A stretch of 64,000 bases of DNA, taken from contig CM064663.1 of NCBI GenBank assembly GCA_032717465.1, positions 16,627,425 to 16,691,424 on the forward strand. The letters run 5' to 3'. The stretch comes from Coenobita brevimanus (taxonomy: Eukaryota; Arthropoda; Malacostraca; Decapoda; Coenobitidae). Below the pieces are notes generated by a model. The model had not been told where the DNA came from and did no database searches. It was given only the letters and a program-made list of their open reading frames with translations. Shown here in pieces: positions 45,054 to 55,199 of this stretch. Position 1 is the stretch's first letter; every line of letters starts with the position of its first letter. The position numbers and the translations under genes are program-made.

Positions 45054-45722
45054 CACTACCAACCCCACACTGCCAACCCCTCACTGCCAACCCCACACTG
45101 CCAACCCCACACTGCCAACCCCACACTACCAACCCCACACTGCCAACCCCACACTGCCAACCCTTCACTGCCAACCCCACACTGCCAACCCCACACTGCC
45201 AACCCTTCACTGCCAACCCCACACTGCCAACCCCACACTACCAACCCCACACTGCCAACTCCACACTGCCAACCCCACACTGCCAACCCCACACTGCCAA
45301 CCCCACACTGCCAACCCCACACTACCAACCCCACACTACCAACCCCACACTACCAACCCCACACTGCCAACCCCACACTACCAACCCCACACTACCAACC
45401 CCACACTGCCAACCCCACACTGCCAGCCCCACACTGCCAACCCCACACTACCAACCCCACACTGCCAGCCCCACACTGCCAGCCCCACACTGCCAACCCC
45501 ACACTGCCAACCCCACACTGCCAGCCCCACACTGCCAGCCCCACACTGCCAACCCCACACTACCAACCCCACACTACCAACCCCACACTGCCAGCCCCAC
45601 ACTGCCAACCCCTCCCTGCCAGCCCCACACTGCCAACCCCACACTGCCAACCCCACACTACCAACCCCACACTGCCAACCCCACACTACCAACCCCACAC
45701 TGCCAGCCCCACACTGCCAACC
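45054..45722. repeat. 14-bp minisatellite, about 47 units
   Basis: The unit CCAACCCCACACTG is repeated over about 670 bp with three point variants: ACTGCC/ACTACC, CCAACC/CCAGCC and CCACAC/CTTCAC. As 14 is not a multiple of 3, all three frames are read in rotation. Frames of 276 and 307 codons on the plus strand and 66-130 codons on the minus strand are open simply because the unit lacks stops. Confidence 0.93.
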
Positions 45723-45788
45723 ACACCACACACACCAGCACACCAGGGTTCTTGCATCCCTGACGCACACGCTGCCCTGGTGTGTGCG

Positions 45789-45795
<7 letters not shown>

Positions 45796-45868
<73 letters not shown>
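45796..45868. repeat. GT then GA compound microsatellite
   Basis: (GT)n to 45826, then (GA)n, directly upstream of LINE-A. Confidence 0.95.
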
Positions 45869-45873
<5 letters not shown>

Positions 45874-45934
45874 GGGGAACAGAAAATAAAGAACAGTTTA
45901 AAGGTGAAGCCATGAACAAGAGTTTGGTGAAGGC

Positions 45935-48180
45935 ATGTGCGTAAGTGGCATTTTGGAGCCGCGAACTGGGAGGCCCTCAGGCAGTACTTCTTTGATTTTC
46001 CCTGGAATGATTATTGCTTCCATGGCCGTGAGCCATCTGAGTGTGCCTTGCACATTACGGAGGTTATTCTCTCGGGCATGGAAGCATACATTCCTTTCTC
46101 ATATCCTTTGACTAACGCAAGAAAGCCTTGGTTTAATCACGCTTGTTCTAATGCTGTCCGCAACAAGGAGAGGGCCTACAAAAGGTACCGGAGCCAACCC
46201 ACCCCTGAATCACATCATCTTTACGTTTCTGCCCGGAATCGTGCTAAGTCTGTTCTTCGCTCTACTAAAAATAATTTCATCCATACTAAATGCTCTCAAC
46301 TCTCCAACTCGAATTCTTCCCGCTCCTTCTGGCACCTTGCCAAAAATCTTTCTAACAACTTTACCTCATCATCCTTCCCTCCTCTTTTCTACTCTGATGG
46401 TTCTGTAGCTATTTCTTCTACTGATAAAGCAGATCTCTTCGCACAGACTTTCTCCTCCAATTCCACCTTAGACGATTCCGGTGCTGTTCCTCCATCACTT
46501 CCCCCCCTCTGACTTCCTCATGGCTGACATTAAAATTTCTTCAGTTGATGTATTTTCTGCCATCACTGGCCTCAGTACTAACAAGGCATATGGGCCTGAT
46601 GGGGTCCCTCCTGTTGTTCTCAAGAACTGTGCTTCTGTGCTTACACCCTGCCTAGGCAAACTCTTTCGCCTTTGTCTGTCAACTTGTACCTTTCCTTCTT
46701 GCTGGAAGTTTGCTCTCATTCAGCCAGTCCCAAAGAAGGGTGACCCCTCCCAACCCTCCAACTATCGTCCAATTGCTTTAACGTCCTGTATTTCAAAAGT
46801 TTTCGAGTCAATTCTTAATAGAAAAATTTTAAGGCATCTTTCCTATCACAACCTTCTTTCCGATCGTCAGTATGGGTTCCGTCAGGGACGCTCCACTGGC
46901 GATCTTCTCACCTACCTTTCAGACACCTGGTCATCCTCCTTTCGGGACTTTGGCGAAAGCTTTGCCATTGCACTTGACATCTCAAAGGCTTTCGATCGAG
47001 TCTGGCATAAATCTTTAATTTCCAAACTGCCCTCCTACGGTTTCTATCCTTCTATCTGTGCCTTCATCGCTAGCTTCCTTTCTGGTCGTTCTATAGCCGC
47101 TGTTGTAGACGGCCATCGTTCTTCTCCTAGATCTATCAACAGTGGTGTTCCTCAGGGCTCTGTCCTATTACCAACTCTCTTCCTTTTATTCATCAATGAT
47201 CTTCTAAGCTGTACATCTAACCCTATCCACTCATACGCTGATGACTCCACCCTTCACCTTTCCATTTGGTTCCCGCAACGCCCATCTCAACAGTTACTTC
47301 AAGAAACAAGGGATGAGGCTAAGGCACACCTAATGTCTGACTTGGCTCGTATCTCTGACTGGGGTAAAAATAATATGGTTGTCTTTAATGCATCTAAGAC
47401 TCAGTTCTTACACCTATCAACCCGACAAAATCTTCCACAGGTATACCCATTAATGTTTAATAATATTCAGCTTAATCCTGCATCATCCTTGAACATGCTT
47501 GGGGTTTCATTTACTCAGGACTTATCTTGGAAAGATCATATTACATCTCTTGTAAAATCTGCTTCTAAGAGATTGGGTGTGCTAAGCCGACTCCGCTCTT
47601 TCTTTACCCCTGCATAATTGTTGACTCTATACAGAGGTTTTATCCGCCCCTGTGTGGAGTACAACTCTCATGTGTGGGAAGGCTTTCCACATACAGCTCT
47701 TCTCAATAGGTTGGAGTCAAAGGCTTTTCGTCTCATTAACTCTCCTTCTCTTACTGACTCCCTTCAACCTCTGTCTCTTCACCGCACTGTTGCATCTTTA
47801 TCTCTTTTCTATCGCTGCTTTAATGGTCACTGCTCCTCTGAACTGTCTGCTTGCATTCCTCCACCTCTACGACGGGCGCGTAGCACCCGTCTGGCAGCAA
47901 ACTCTCATCCCTTTTCTGTCCAACTCTCTAATGCAAGAGTTAACCGTTACTCCCAGTCTTTCATTTATGCAACAGGTCAGCTCTGGAACTGTCTCCCTCT
48001 ATCTGTATTTCCTGCTGCCTATGATCTCCAGTCTTTCAAACGCAGTGTGTCCAGGCATCTCAAATTGATCGGATCTTGAATTTGGCTCTCTATTGTATTT
48101 TGTTTTTCTCCTGGAGGGAACTGTTACTGCGGGCTCATGGCCTTTGGTTCCTTCTTCCTCGCATAAAAAAAATAAAAAAG
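45935..48180 (+). mobile_element. LINE-A, longest copy of a Jockey/CR1-like non-LTR retrotransposon
   Basis: Runs from a 5' truncation just after where the endonuclease domain would end, through the reverse transcriptase frame, to a 3' UTR with a hairpin (GGAGGGAAC...GGTTCCTTC, 48112-48153) and a GCATAAAAAAAATAAAAAAG tail. Four shorter copies (15490, 18034, 43792, 60473) are in the same orientation and all 5'-truncated, as expected of target-primed reverse transcription. Confidence 0.9.
45937..48079 (+). pseudogene. LINE-A reverse transcriptase with one frameshift and one stop
   Basis: The first frame (45937-46512) reads KPWFNHACSNAVRNKERAYK and FWHLAKNLSN, the linker between endonuclease and RT. 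A C7 run (46501-46507) shifts the frame. The second frame (46481-47617) has RT blocks NKAYGPDGVPPVVLKN, PVPKKGDPSQPSNYRPIALT, QYGFRQGRSTGDLL, ALDISKAFDRVWH, SGVPQGSVLLPTLFLLFIND and the catalytic YADD (47234-47245). A TAA at 47615-47617 stands where the 15.5-kb copy has CAG. The frame then continues to 48079 and ends KLIGS. Only two lesions separate it from an open RT frame, so it is fairly young. The endonuclease domain and 5' UTR are missing. Confidence 0.9.
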
Positions 48181-48217
48181 TGAGAATGTCGGGAAGCATG
48201 CATACAGGCCGTTTATC

Positions 48218-48218
<1 letters not shown>

Positions 48219-48267
<49 letters not shown>
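48219..48267. repeat. GT microsatellite
   Basis: About 24 GT units just after the LINE-A tail. Confidence 0.95.
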
Positions 48268-48269
<2 letters not shown>

Positions 48270-48431
48270 AAGAGGGGAGGAGGGCGAGAGATTCATTTTC
48301 TTTACTCCCATGGTGTAGGAATCTGTGTGGTGTTTTTCTTGACGCATAGTGGAGTCAGTACACGGTCACTCAGTTTTTGGTACAAACATTTATTAAGTTT
48401 GTCTGCTTATTGTTTTGTCTCTCCAGAAATA

Positions 48432-48486
48432 CTATCTATCTATCTATCTATTGCCAGACACCATAATCCCGTAAGGGGTGGCCATT
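48432..48486 (-). pseudogene. LINE-B extreme 3' end
   Basis: TATCTATCTATCTATTGCC tail complement and CCGTAAGGGGTGGCCA; about 55 bp only. Confidence 0.65.
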
Positions 48487-48544
48487 TGACTTTGAGTTAT
48501 TTGTTTTATGGGCAGGGGCACTAACCCTCCACCAGCCCACTTGT

Positions 48545-48815
48545 TGACACGTAGGGAGCACGTATGGGTTGGTTATATGGTTACCACCCAGCGTTGTAAA
48601 TGGTTTCTTGGCTTACAGGAAACCATTTGGCTTGTCACTCAATGTAAAGCCACCTGTAAAGGAAAGAAAAGCAATAAGAAGTGACAGGAAAGATGGGAGA
48701 AATAGGAAGAGAGGAGGGCAGGCACAGAAAAAGAATGATAAAGGCTAAGGAAGAAGTAGACAGCACTACATCAAGTGAGTGGATGATGGTCGCCACCACC
48801 TCCAGAAATACGCTT
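48545..48815 (-). mobile_element. SINE-S copy
   Basis: GGTTATATGGTTACCACCCA, a hairpin AAATGGTTTCTTGG / CAGGAAACCATTT, GGCTTGTCACTC, then GCACTACATCAAGTGAGTGG near 48758. The 3' (tail) half is missing. Confidence 0.7.
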
Positions 48816-49282
48816 TGGCTATATTCGGGCTATAAATTTAGGCTACTGTTTTTTTTTTCTTTCCTTCTTGTAATTTTTGCTTACGTCGTCATACGCCAGG
48901 TACTTGAGAGTATCTTATGCGGAGGTGTATGCCTCTGTTGTCGTTTTTTTTTATTCATGGAGGAACTTTAAAATTTACTATTGTTATATCCAGACTGCCT
49001 TACTTACATTGCCTATTTTCTCAGCTCCACTCTGCCCCCACCCACCATCACCACAACCTCCCGTTCCTCAACCCGTCTCTAACCACGCCACACTTTTTCT
49101 GTTTCTTCCAACACGGTATGACCGAGAGAAACCTGTTGATAGAAGCATCGTAACACACAGACAGGCACTCCTACACTACCCATTTACACACACCGTCATA
49201 CCCCTTCACGCTCCACTTCCTTGTCTGTCCCTACCGCCCCTGCCACTCACTTCACAATTTTTTCTTTGCCTTTCCCCCTCTT

Positions 49283-49283
<1 letters not shown>
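48816..49283. other. No gene seen
   Basis: Pyrimidine-biased, no family recognised. Confidence 0.35.
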
Positions 49284-49350
<67 letters not shown>

Positions 49351-49465
49351 GCCAAGATTTAGAACAGGGACAGTAAATACAGGTTGTGATGTGGACGTGG
49401 TGGGGGTGAGGGGGGGAGTGTGTGTGAGTGTGTGTGGAGGTTTTGTGAGTGTATTCGGAGAGGGG

Positions 49466-49519
<54 letters not shown>

Positions 49520-49558
49520 AGAGGGGTTGTGTGGGGAAGTTTTGCGTGTGTGGGGGGG

Positions 49559-49596
<38 letters not shown>

Positions 49597-49644
49597 AGGT
49601 TGTGTGAGTGTTTGGAGTGGGGTTGTGTGTGGGGGGGGAAGGGG

Positions 49645-49692
<48 letters not shown>

Positions 49693-49765
49693 AGGTTGTG
49701 TGAGTGTTTGGAGTGGGGTTGTGTGTGGGGGGGGGAAGGGGTTTTGTGTGTGTGTGTGTTTTGTC
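49284..49765. repeat. AC array, then GT arrays nested in a higher-order repeat
   Basis: (AC)32 at 49286-49349. From about 49413, units of TTGTGTGAGTGTTTGGAGTG, GGGTTGTGTGTGGGGGGGGA and AGGGGTTTTGTGTGTG each contain a GT run of different length (49470-49518, 49561-49592, 49653-49690). Open frames encode Cys/Val repeats and are not genes. Confidence 0.88.
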
Positions 49766-49984
49766 TGTGTTGAACGTGAGTAGTGTTGTTCTGTGTTTGG
49801 TTTATTGATGATTGTAGTAGTGGTTCTTGCTGTTGTGGTAGTTGTTGTAGTTGACATGTAGATTTGTAGGTGAAGATCTACCCACCTTCAGCAGATTGAC
49901 ACCTGTTGTAGCTTAGAGAGAGAGAGAGAGAGAGAGAAAGAACAAGCATCGTTGACCTCTTTCCTTCCGCTGGTCTCGCTTTAT

Positions 49985-51100
49985 TTTACTTCTCTCTCTC
50001 TCTCTCCTCTCTCTCTCCCTGATTTTTCCCTCCCTCCAGTTTCCTCAGCCTTTCCCTCCATCTAGCTTCTCCCTTCCCTCCTCCCTTCCTACCAGTCACT
50101 CATGTCCTCCCTTTCTTCCTCTCGCCTCCCTTTTTTCCTCCTATTTTCCCCTCCCTCATTCCACTTTCGTTTCCTCCTATTTCTGTGTCTTCCCTCCCTT
50201 TTTTTTCCTCCCTATCTATTTTCCCATCTCTTTCTCCCTTCCATTTTCCTCCCTTCTCCCTTCCCCCTTCACTTCCCTTTCTTCTTATTCTTTCACTCTC
50301 TCCCTCCTCACTTTTCTCTCCCTTCCCCTACTCTTCCCCTCCCTCCTTTCCCTCTTCTCCCCTCCCCTCCCCTCCTTACTCCCCTCTCTTCGTATTCTTC
50401 ACTCCCTCCCCTCCCCTCCCCTCCCCTATTAGTCACCCCTCTGCTTCCCCCCCCTTTCCCCCCCCGTCCTCTTCCCCTCTCCTTCCCTCCCTCTTCCCCT
50501 CTTCTTCCTCCTCTTCCCCTCCCACCCCTTCTCCCCACCTTTTTCCCCTCTTCTCCACTCCCCCTCTCTCTTCATCTCTTCTCCCTTTTTCCCCTCTTCT
50601 TCCCCTCTCTCCCTCCCACCCCTTCTCCCCATCCGTTTCCCCTCCCCTCTTCCTCCCCATCCACCCAATAGCACTTTCTTCATCCTCCTCTTGCACTTGC
50701 CCCTCCCCCTTCCTCTCCCCCTCCCCCCTCCCCTTCCCTTCCTATCCATTTCCTCCCCCCCACACATCCTGTAGCACTCATTCCCCCCCTCCATATACAC
50801 CTCTCCCCCTCCCTATAATCACACACATCCCTCCCCCCTTCCCCCAACCCAACTCCCTTCTATATTTAACTTTATCTATCTGTATCTCTTTATATCTATC
50901 TATCTGTGTATGTTCTGTACGTCTGTCTGTATGTTATGTGTGTCTGTTTATCTATCTGTCTATCAGTCTATTTGTCTATCTATCAGCCATTCTCTTTATG
51001 TATTTGTATGTACAGTATCTCTCTCTCTCTCCCTCCCTCCCTCCCTCCCTATTTACCCTCCTTCCTTTCCGCCCCTCTCTCATTTTTTTACCGTTTTCTT
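49985..51100. repeat. 1.1-kb pyrimidine tract (left half of a Y/R mirror)
   Basis: Almost pure C/T on the plus strand with CCCCTCCCCT and CCTCTTCCCC words; it includes a TCTATC / GTCTGTCTGT patch at 50870-50990. Frames up to 441 codons are low complexity. Confidence 0.85.
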
Positions 51101-51124
51101 TGCTTCTCCTTCGCGTTGTTTTGT

Positions 51125-51190
51125 TTGTCTTTGTCTGTCTTTGCAGCAACACAGTGAGATGCGCAAATTGGAGGAAGCGAGAGAGAAACA
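51125..51190 (+). promoter_or_regulatory. 3' splice-site-like sequence between pyrimidine and purine tracts
   Basis: TTTGTCTGTCTTTGCAG ends at about 51147, after a long pyrimidine tract. The following sequence is open as QQHSEMRKLEEAREKQIHW before running into purine repeats. No downstream 5' splice site is convincing, so an exon is only a possibility. Confidence 0.2.
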
Positions 51191-51194
51191 AATA

Positions 51195-52085
51195 CACTGG
51201 ATTTGCAAGCACACAGGCCCGAGGGAGGGGGAGGGGAGGGGGAGTGGGAAGTGGAGGGGAAAGGAGAAGGGAGGAATGGAAGAGGAAAGGGGAGGGGAGG
51301 GGAGGGAAGAGTTGTAAGGGAGGAGTGAAGAGGAAAGGAGAAGGGAGAAGTGGAAGAGGAAAGGGGAGGGAAAGAAAAGGGGAGGGGAGGGTAGGGAAGA
51401 GTTGTGAATTAGGAAGTGAAGAGGAAAGGAGAAGGGAAAAATGGAAGAGGGAGAGGAAGGGGAAGGGAGGGATAGGGAGGAGAGGGGAAGAGTTGAAAGG
51501 GAGGAAATGAAGAGGGAGAGGATGGGAAAGGAGATGGAGGGGAGAGGAAAGAAGGGAGAAATGGAAGAGGGAGGGGAGGGGAAGAGTTGTAAGGGAGGAA
51601 AGGAGAAGGGAGAAATGGAAGAGGAAGGGGGAGGGAAGGAGTTGTGAGTTAGGAAGTGGAGGGGAAAGAGAGAGAGAGAGAGAGAGAGAAGAGGGGAAAG
51701 GGGAGGGACGGAATGAGGGAGAGGGGAGGAGTTGTGAGGGAGGAGGGGAAGGAAATTCGAAGGATTGAAGGTGAGGGAAGGAGGAAGGAATTGAAGGAGA
51801 ACACGAAGGAGATAGGAGATATAGAAGGAAGGGAGGAAGGAAGAGAAGGAGGGAGGGAGAGAAGACACGGAGAAGATGATATTAGGGAAGATAGGAGAGG
51901 AGAAGGAAGAAAGAGGAGGGAGGAGGGTGAGAAAGCAGAGAGAGAATCGAAGAGGAACGAAGGAAGATATGGAGAGAAGACGGAGGAAAGGAAGGAGGGA
52001 GGGAGGAAGGGAAGGAAGTGGGGAGGCGGAAGGAGAGAAGAGGAGAAGGAAGAGGGGAAGACTGATGAAGAATATCTCAGTGAAT
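51195..52085. repeat. 0.9-kb purine tract (right half of a Y/R mirror)
   Basis: Almost pure A/G with GAAGAGGAAAGGGGAGGG, GAGTTGTGAG and GGAGGGGAGG words recurring every 50-130 bp. It is roughly complementary in composition to 49985-51100. Confidence 0.85.
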
Positions 52086-52120
52086 TAAGTTTATAAATTA
52101 TTGAAATTGGTAATTGATAG

Positions 52121-52242
52121 GAAGCTCCCTAGCACCATTTCCTAAGCGATTTATTTGTATTATTACACCACCACATTTTCCCGAACCCTTTTTATTTCGT
52201 ATTAATAGAGAATAAATCACTAATAAAAAGGCGTTAGGGACC
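52121..52242. mobile_element. MITE, short copy
   Basis: GAAGCTCCCTAGCACCATTT and CCTAAGCGATTTATTT at the left, AATAAATCACTAATAAAAAG and GCGTTAGGGACC at the right, in inverted orientation. Length about 122 bp. Confidence 0.7.
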
Positions 52243-52345
52243 TACAACCCTTAATCGCCCTCTTATGCTCCTTAATTGACGTAATTAAAATGATTTACCT
52301 GTTTAATTATGCTGTTATTAGTGTAGGTGGAATATTTAAATTGGG
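52243..52345. other. AT-rich unique island with homeodomain-like motifs
   Basis: CTTAATTGACGTAATTAAAA and TGTTTAATTATGC are TAATTA-type strings in a non-repetitive island between repeats. A regulatory role is only a guess. Confidence 0.25.
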
Positions 52346-52356
52346 ATATTAAGGTG

Positions 52357-52360
<4 letters not shown>

Positions 52361-52397
<37 letters not shown>

Positions 52398-52464
52398 CAT
52401 TATTATTATTATTGTTATTGTTGTGATTGTAGTTGTAGTACTAGTAATAGTAATAAAAAGTCAA

Positions 52465-52505
<41 letters not shown>
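52361..52505. repeat. TTA microsatellite, two blocks
   Basis: (TTA)n at about 52361-52413 and 52466-52505 separated by GTTGTGATTGTAGTTG-type sequence. Confidence 0.93.
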
Positions 52506-52506
<1 letters not shown>

Positions 52507-52570
52507 TACTCCACTAATTACGCATCCGCAAAGGCAGCTTCTGTAATTAACTTCAAGGGAGGGGGGAGTA

Positions 52571-52573
<3 letters not shown>

Positions 52574-52629
<56 letters not shown>

Positions 52630-52641
52630 CCTGCCTCGCGT

Positions 52642-52678
<37 letters not shown>

Positions 52679-52721
52679 CCTCCCTCCCTCCCTCCCTCCC
52701 TCCCTCCCTCCCTCCCTCCCT

Positions 52722-52782
<61 letters not shown>
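52574..52782. repeat. GT, CT, CTCC and CT compound microsatellite
   Basis: (GT)27, (CT)14, (CTCC)14, then (CT)26 in series. Confidence 0.95.
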
Positions 52783-52784
<2 letters not shown>

Positions 52785-52810
52785 CGGCCTGTCTGTCTTC
52801 ATCGCAAATT

Positions 52811-53170
52811 GAGTTTGGTAGCAATTGTGGTAGACAGTGTGGTAGGAATTGTGGTAGTTGTGGTAATTTGTGGTTAGGATTGTGGTAGTTGTGGTAGGAA
52901 TGATGATAGTTGCAGTATGATTGTTGGTAATTGTGGTAGGGATGGTGGTAGTTGTGGTTCGGAATGTGATATTTGTGACTGGGATGGTGGTAGTTGTGGT
53001 AGGGCGGCTTGTAATTGTGGTAGGGAAGGTTGTAGTTGTGGTTCGGAGTGTGGTATTTGTGACTGGGGTGGTGGTAGTTGTGGTAGGAATGATGATAGCA
53101 CTAGTAAGTTCTATGGCTGCTGGTAGTTGTGGTAGGGATGGTGGTAGTTGTGGTAGTAATGGTTGTAGGT
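52811..53170. repeat. GGTAGTTGTGGTAGG tandem tract
   Basis: About 360 bp of imperfect GGTAGTTGTGGTAGGAATG units. The complement corresponds to the 55.3-56.3-kb tract. Gly/Cys/Ser and Val frames are by-products. Confidence 0.85.
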
Positions 53171-53470
53171 GATCCAGTGTGTGTGTGTGTGTGTGTGTGT
53201 ACATAATCTCATTTTCCTTTTCGTTATGTAAAAAGAATCATGTCTTTAGTATTATATTGAGAGAGAAGAGAGAGAGAGAGAGAGAGAATTATTGTGTGTG
53301 TGTTCGTGTGTCAAGAAAAATAATATAAATCGTGTATATAAATTATTTTCCCCAGAATTACCCCGCCCTTCGGAAAATTCCCTAAAATACCTTCTATATT
53401 TTGAGGGGAAGGCCTGAAGGGAAAACGAGAGGCGGGGATTCTTTTACCGGCGGGGAGGAAAGAAGAATGG
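53171..53470. other. Short repeat with GGAAAATTCCC core
   Basis: ATTATTTTCCCCAGAATTAC, CCTTCGGAAAATTCCC at 53341-53385 resembles 54766-54810 (ATTATTTCCCCAAACTCTGG, GGGGAAAATTCCTGGC). A short unnamed dispersed element is suggested. No gene. Confidence 0.4.
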
Positions 53471-54162
53471 GGAGGAGAGGAAGGAGGGGAAGGAATGGAT
53501 GGAGGGAGGAAAGGCATGAGAGGAAGAGAAGGGAAGAAAGGAAGGAATGAGAGGAAGAGAAGGGAAGGAAGGAAGGAATGAATGAAGGAAGCAAGAAAAG
53601 AGTAGGATATGGAATGAAGAGGGAGGGGGTAGAGAAAGAGAGGAGAGAAACATAGAAGAGAGGAGGGGAAGGAAGGGAGGGAAGGAGGATAAGAGAGAGA
53701 GAGAGAGAGAGAATAGATTTAAAGCGAGAAGGAAAGGCAAGAGAAGGAAGGGAGACGAAGGAAGGAAGAAAGAGGAGAAAGGGATTTAGTGAAGGAAGAA
53801 GTGGAGGAGCTAACGAAGGAAGGATAAGAGGGAGGAAGAGAGCGAGAGAGAGGGAGGAGAGAGAGAGAGAAGAAAAAGAGGAAGAAGATAATAAAAGTAG
53901 AGAGAAATAATTAGATGTAATTGGGCGAGAAAAGAGAGGGGAAAGAAAGAGAGGAAAATTAAAGAAACAGAGAAAGAGAGAATGAAAAGAATGGAGAAAG
54001 GGAGAAACAAAGTGAACAGCAAATAATGAGAGAGAGAGAGGGAGAGAGAGAGGATATTAGAGATGGCAAAAGAAAATGATGCTTGAATAGAAAATGGAAA
54101 ATACATTGAAGGAGAAACGAAAGGAAACAAGAAAAAGATCAGTTAAAAAAGAGAGCATTATG

Positions 54163-54197
<35 letters not shown>

Positions 54198-54365
54198 CTG
54201 AAAAAGTTGATGGAAAAGTAGAGAGAAGAGGAAAGAAAAATGAAACCGGAAGACGCGGGAAAACAAAAAGGAATATTCAAGGCTGTGAGAGTGAGAGAAA
54301 AGAGAGAGAGAAAAAAGAGAGCGAAATGAGAATGTTTTTACGTGTTGGAAGAGAAATGAGGTTAT
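53471..54365. repeat. Purine-rich tract
   Basis: A/G-rich with GGAAGGAATGAGAGGAAGAG duplications near 53510-53580 and GA runs at 54165-54195. Confidence 0.8.
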
Positions 54366-54374
54366 GAGGAAATT

Positions 54375-54378
54375 ACCC

Positions 54379-54410
<32 letters not shown>

Positions 54411-54735
54411 GCTTCCAATGCCTTGTCTCCCTTTCTTCCACCTCTCCCTCTTTTTCTTTCCCTCATTGCTCTCCCTTTCATTCCCATCTCATATCTCATT
54501 CCTCCCTTATATTCTTTCCTCCCTTCCTCCCTCCTTCCTTCCTTCCTTCCTACCTTCCTTCCGTCCTTCTCACCTTCCACTCCCTCCCTTCTCCCTCCCT
54601 TCCTTCCTTCCTTCCTTCTTCTCCCTCCCTCCATTCCTCATTTTCTCATCCCCTCCCTCCCTCCCATCAGTCTCATCCCCTACTCATATTTTCTCCCCCT
54701 CCCTCTCCCTCCCTCCCTCCCTCCCTCCCTCCAGA
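54375..54735. repeat. Pyrimidine-rich tract
   Basis: CT run, then CTTCC/CCTC repeats, ending in (CCTC)n at 54700-54732. Confidence 0.85.
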
Positions 54736-54744
54736 AAACCCTAT

Positions 54745-54835
54745 GTGTCCTAAGGATATTATTTCCCCAAACTCTGGAGGATTTGGGGAAAATTCCTGGC
54801 ACTTTTTTCCCTAGAGGTATTGGGAGGAGAATTAA

Positions 54836-54876
<41 letters not shown>

Positions 54877-54944
54877 GCTTATACATACACTGCCTTCAAA
54901 TGACTCTACAGTGAATTAAGCGCCAGTCCGGGAAATTTAACAAC
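54745..54944. repeat. Second copy of GGAAAATTCC short repeat and GT run
   Basis: See 53171-53470 for the related sequence. (GT)17 follows at 54838-54872. Confidence 0.4.
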
Positions 54945-55060
54945 GCTGGGTGGTAACCATATCACGAAATGGGTCCTTGGTGGTCTAGCAGGTTACGGTG
55001 CTCGGGTGGAGGCCATAGGGGTTTGCATCTGAGGGATGGTTTGGATTTATTGCGTACGTA
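54945..55060 (+). mobile_element. SINE-S fragment
   Basis: ACGCTGGGTGGTAACCATAT, CTTGGTGGTCTAGCAGGTTA, TTGCATCTGAGGGATGGTTT and ATTGCGTACGTAATG follow SINE-S order in plus orientation. Confidence 0.65.
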
Positions 55061-55061
55061 A

Positions 55062-55103
<42 letters not shown>

Positions 55104-55199
55104 CGAAGGAAAAAGAGTGAGTGAGTGAGCGAGTGTGAGTCGGTGAAAGCAAGGTAGAGACAGGGTGTGAGAGTGAGTGAGAGAGAGGATGTTTGTCCA

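Noticed and set aside
45054..45827. Open frames of 276 and 307 codons rich in Pro/Thr/His/Cys (plus) and Gly/Trp/Val (minus)
   Set aside because: They are translations of a 14-bp tandem repeat that lacks stop codons; all frames are open for the same reason and there is no domain.
47652..48068. 138-codon plus frame overlapping the LINE-A C-terminus
   Set aside because: Shadow of the reverse transcriptase frame, as are 15856-16038, 15999-16223 and 46151-46408.
50185..51510. 441-codon plus-strand frame
   Set aside because: Runs across a pyrimidine tract into a purine tract; Ser/Pro/Leu/Phe then Arg/Glu/Gly low complexity, with no recognisable protein.
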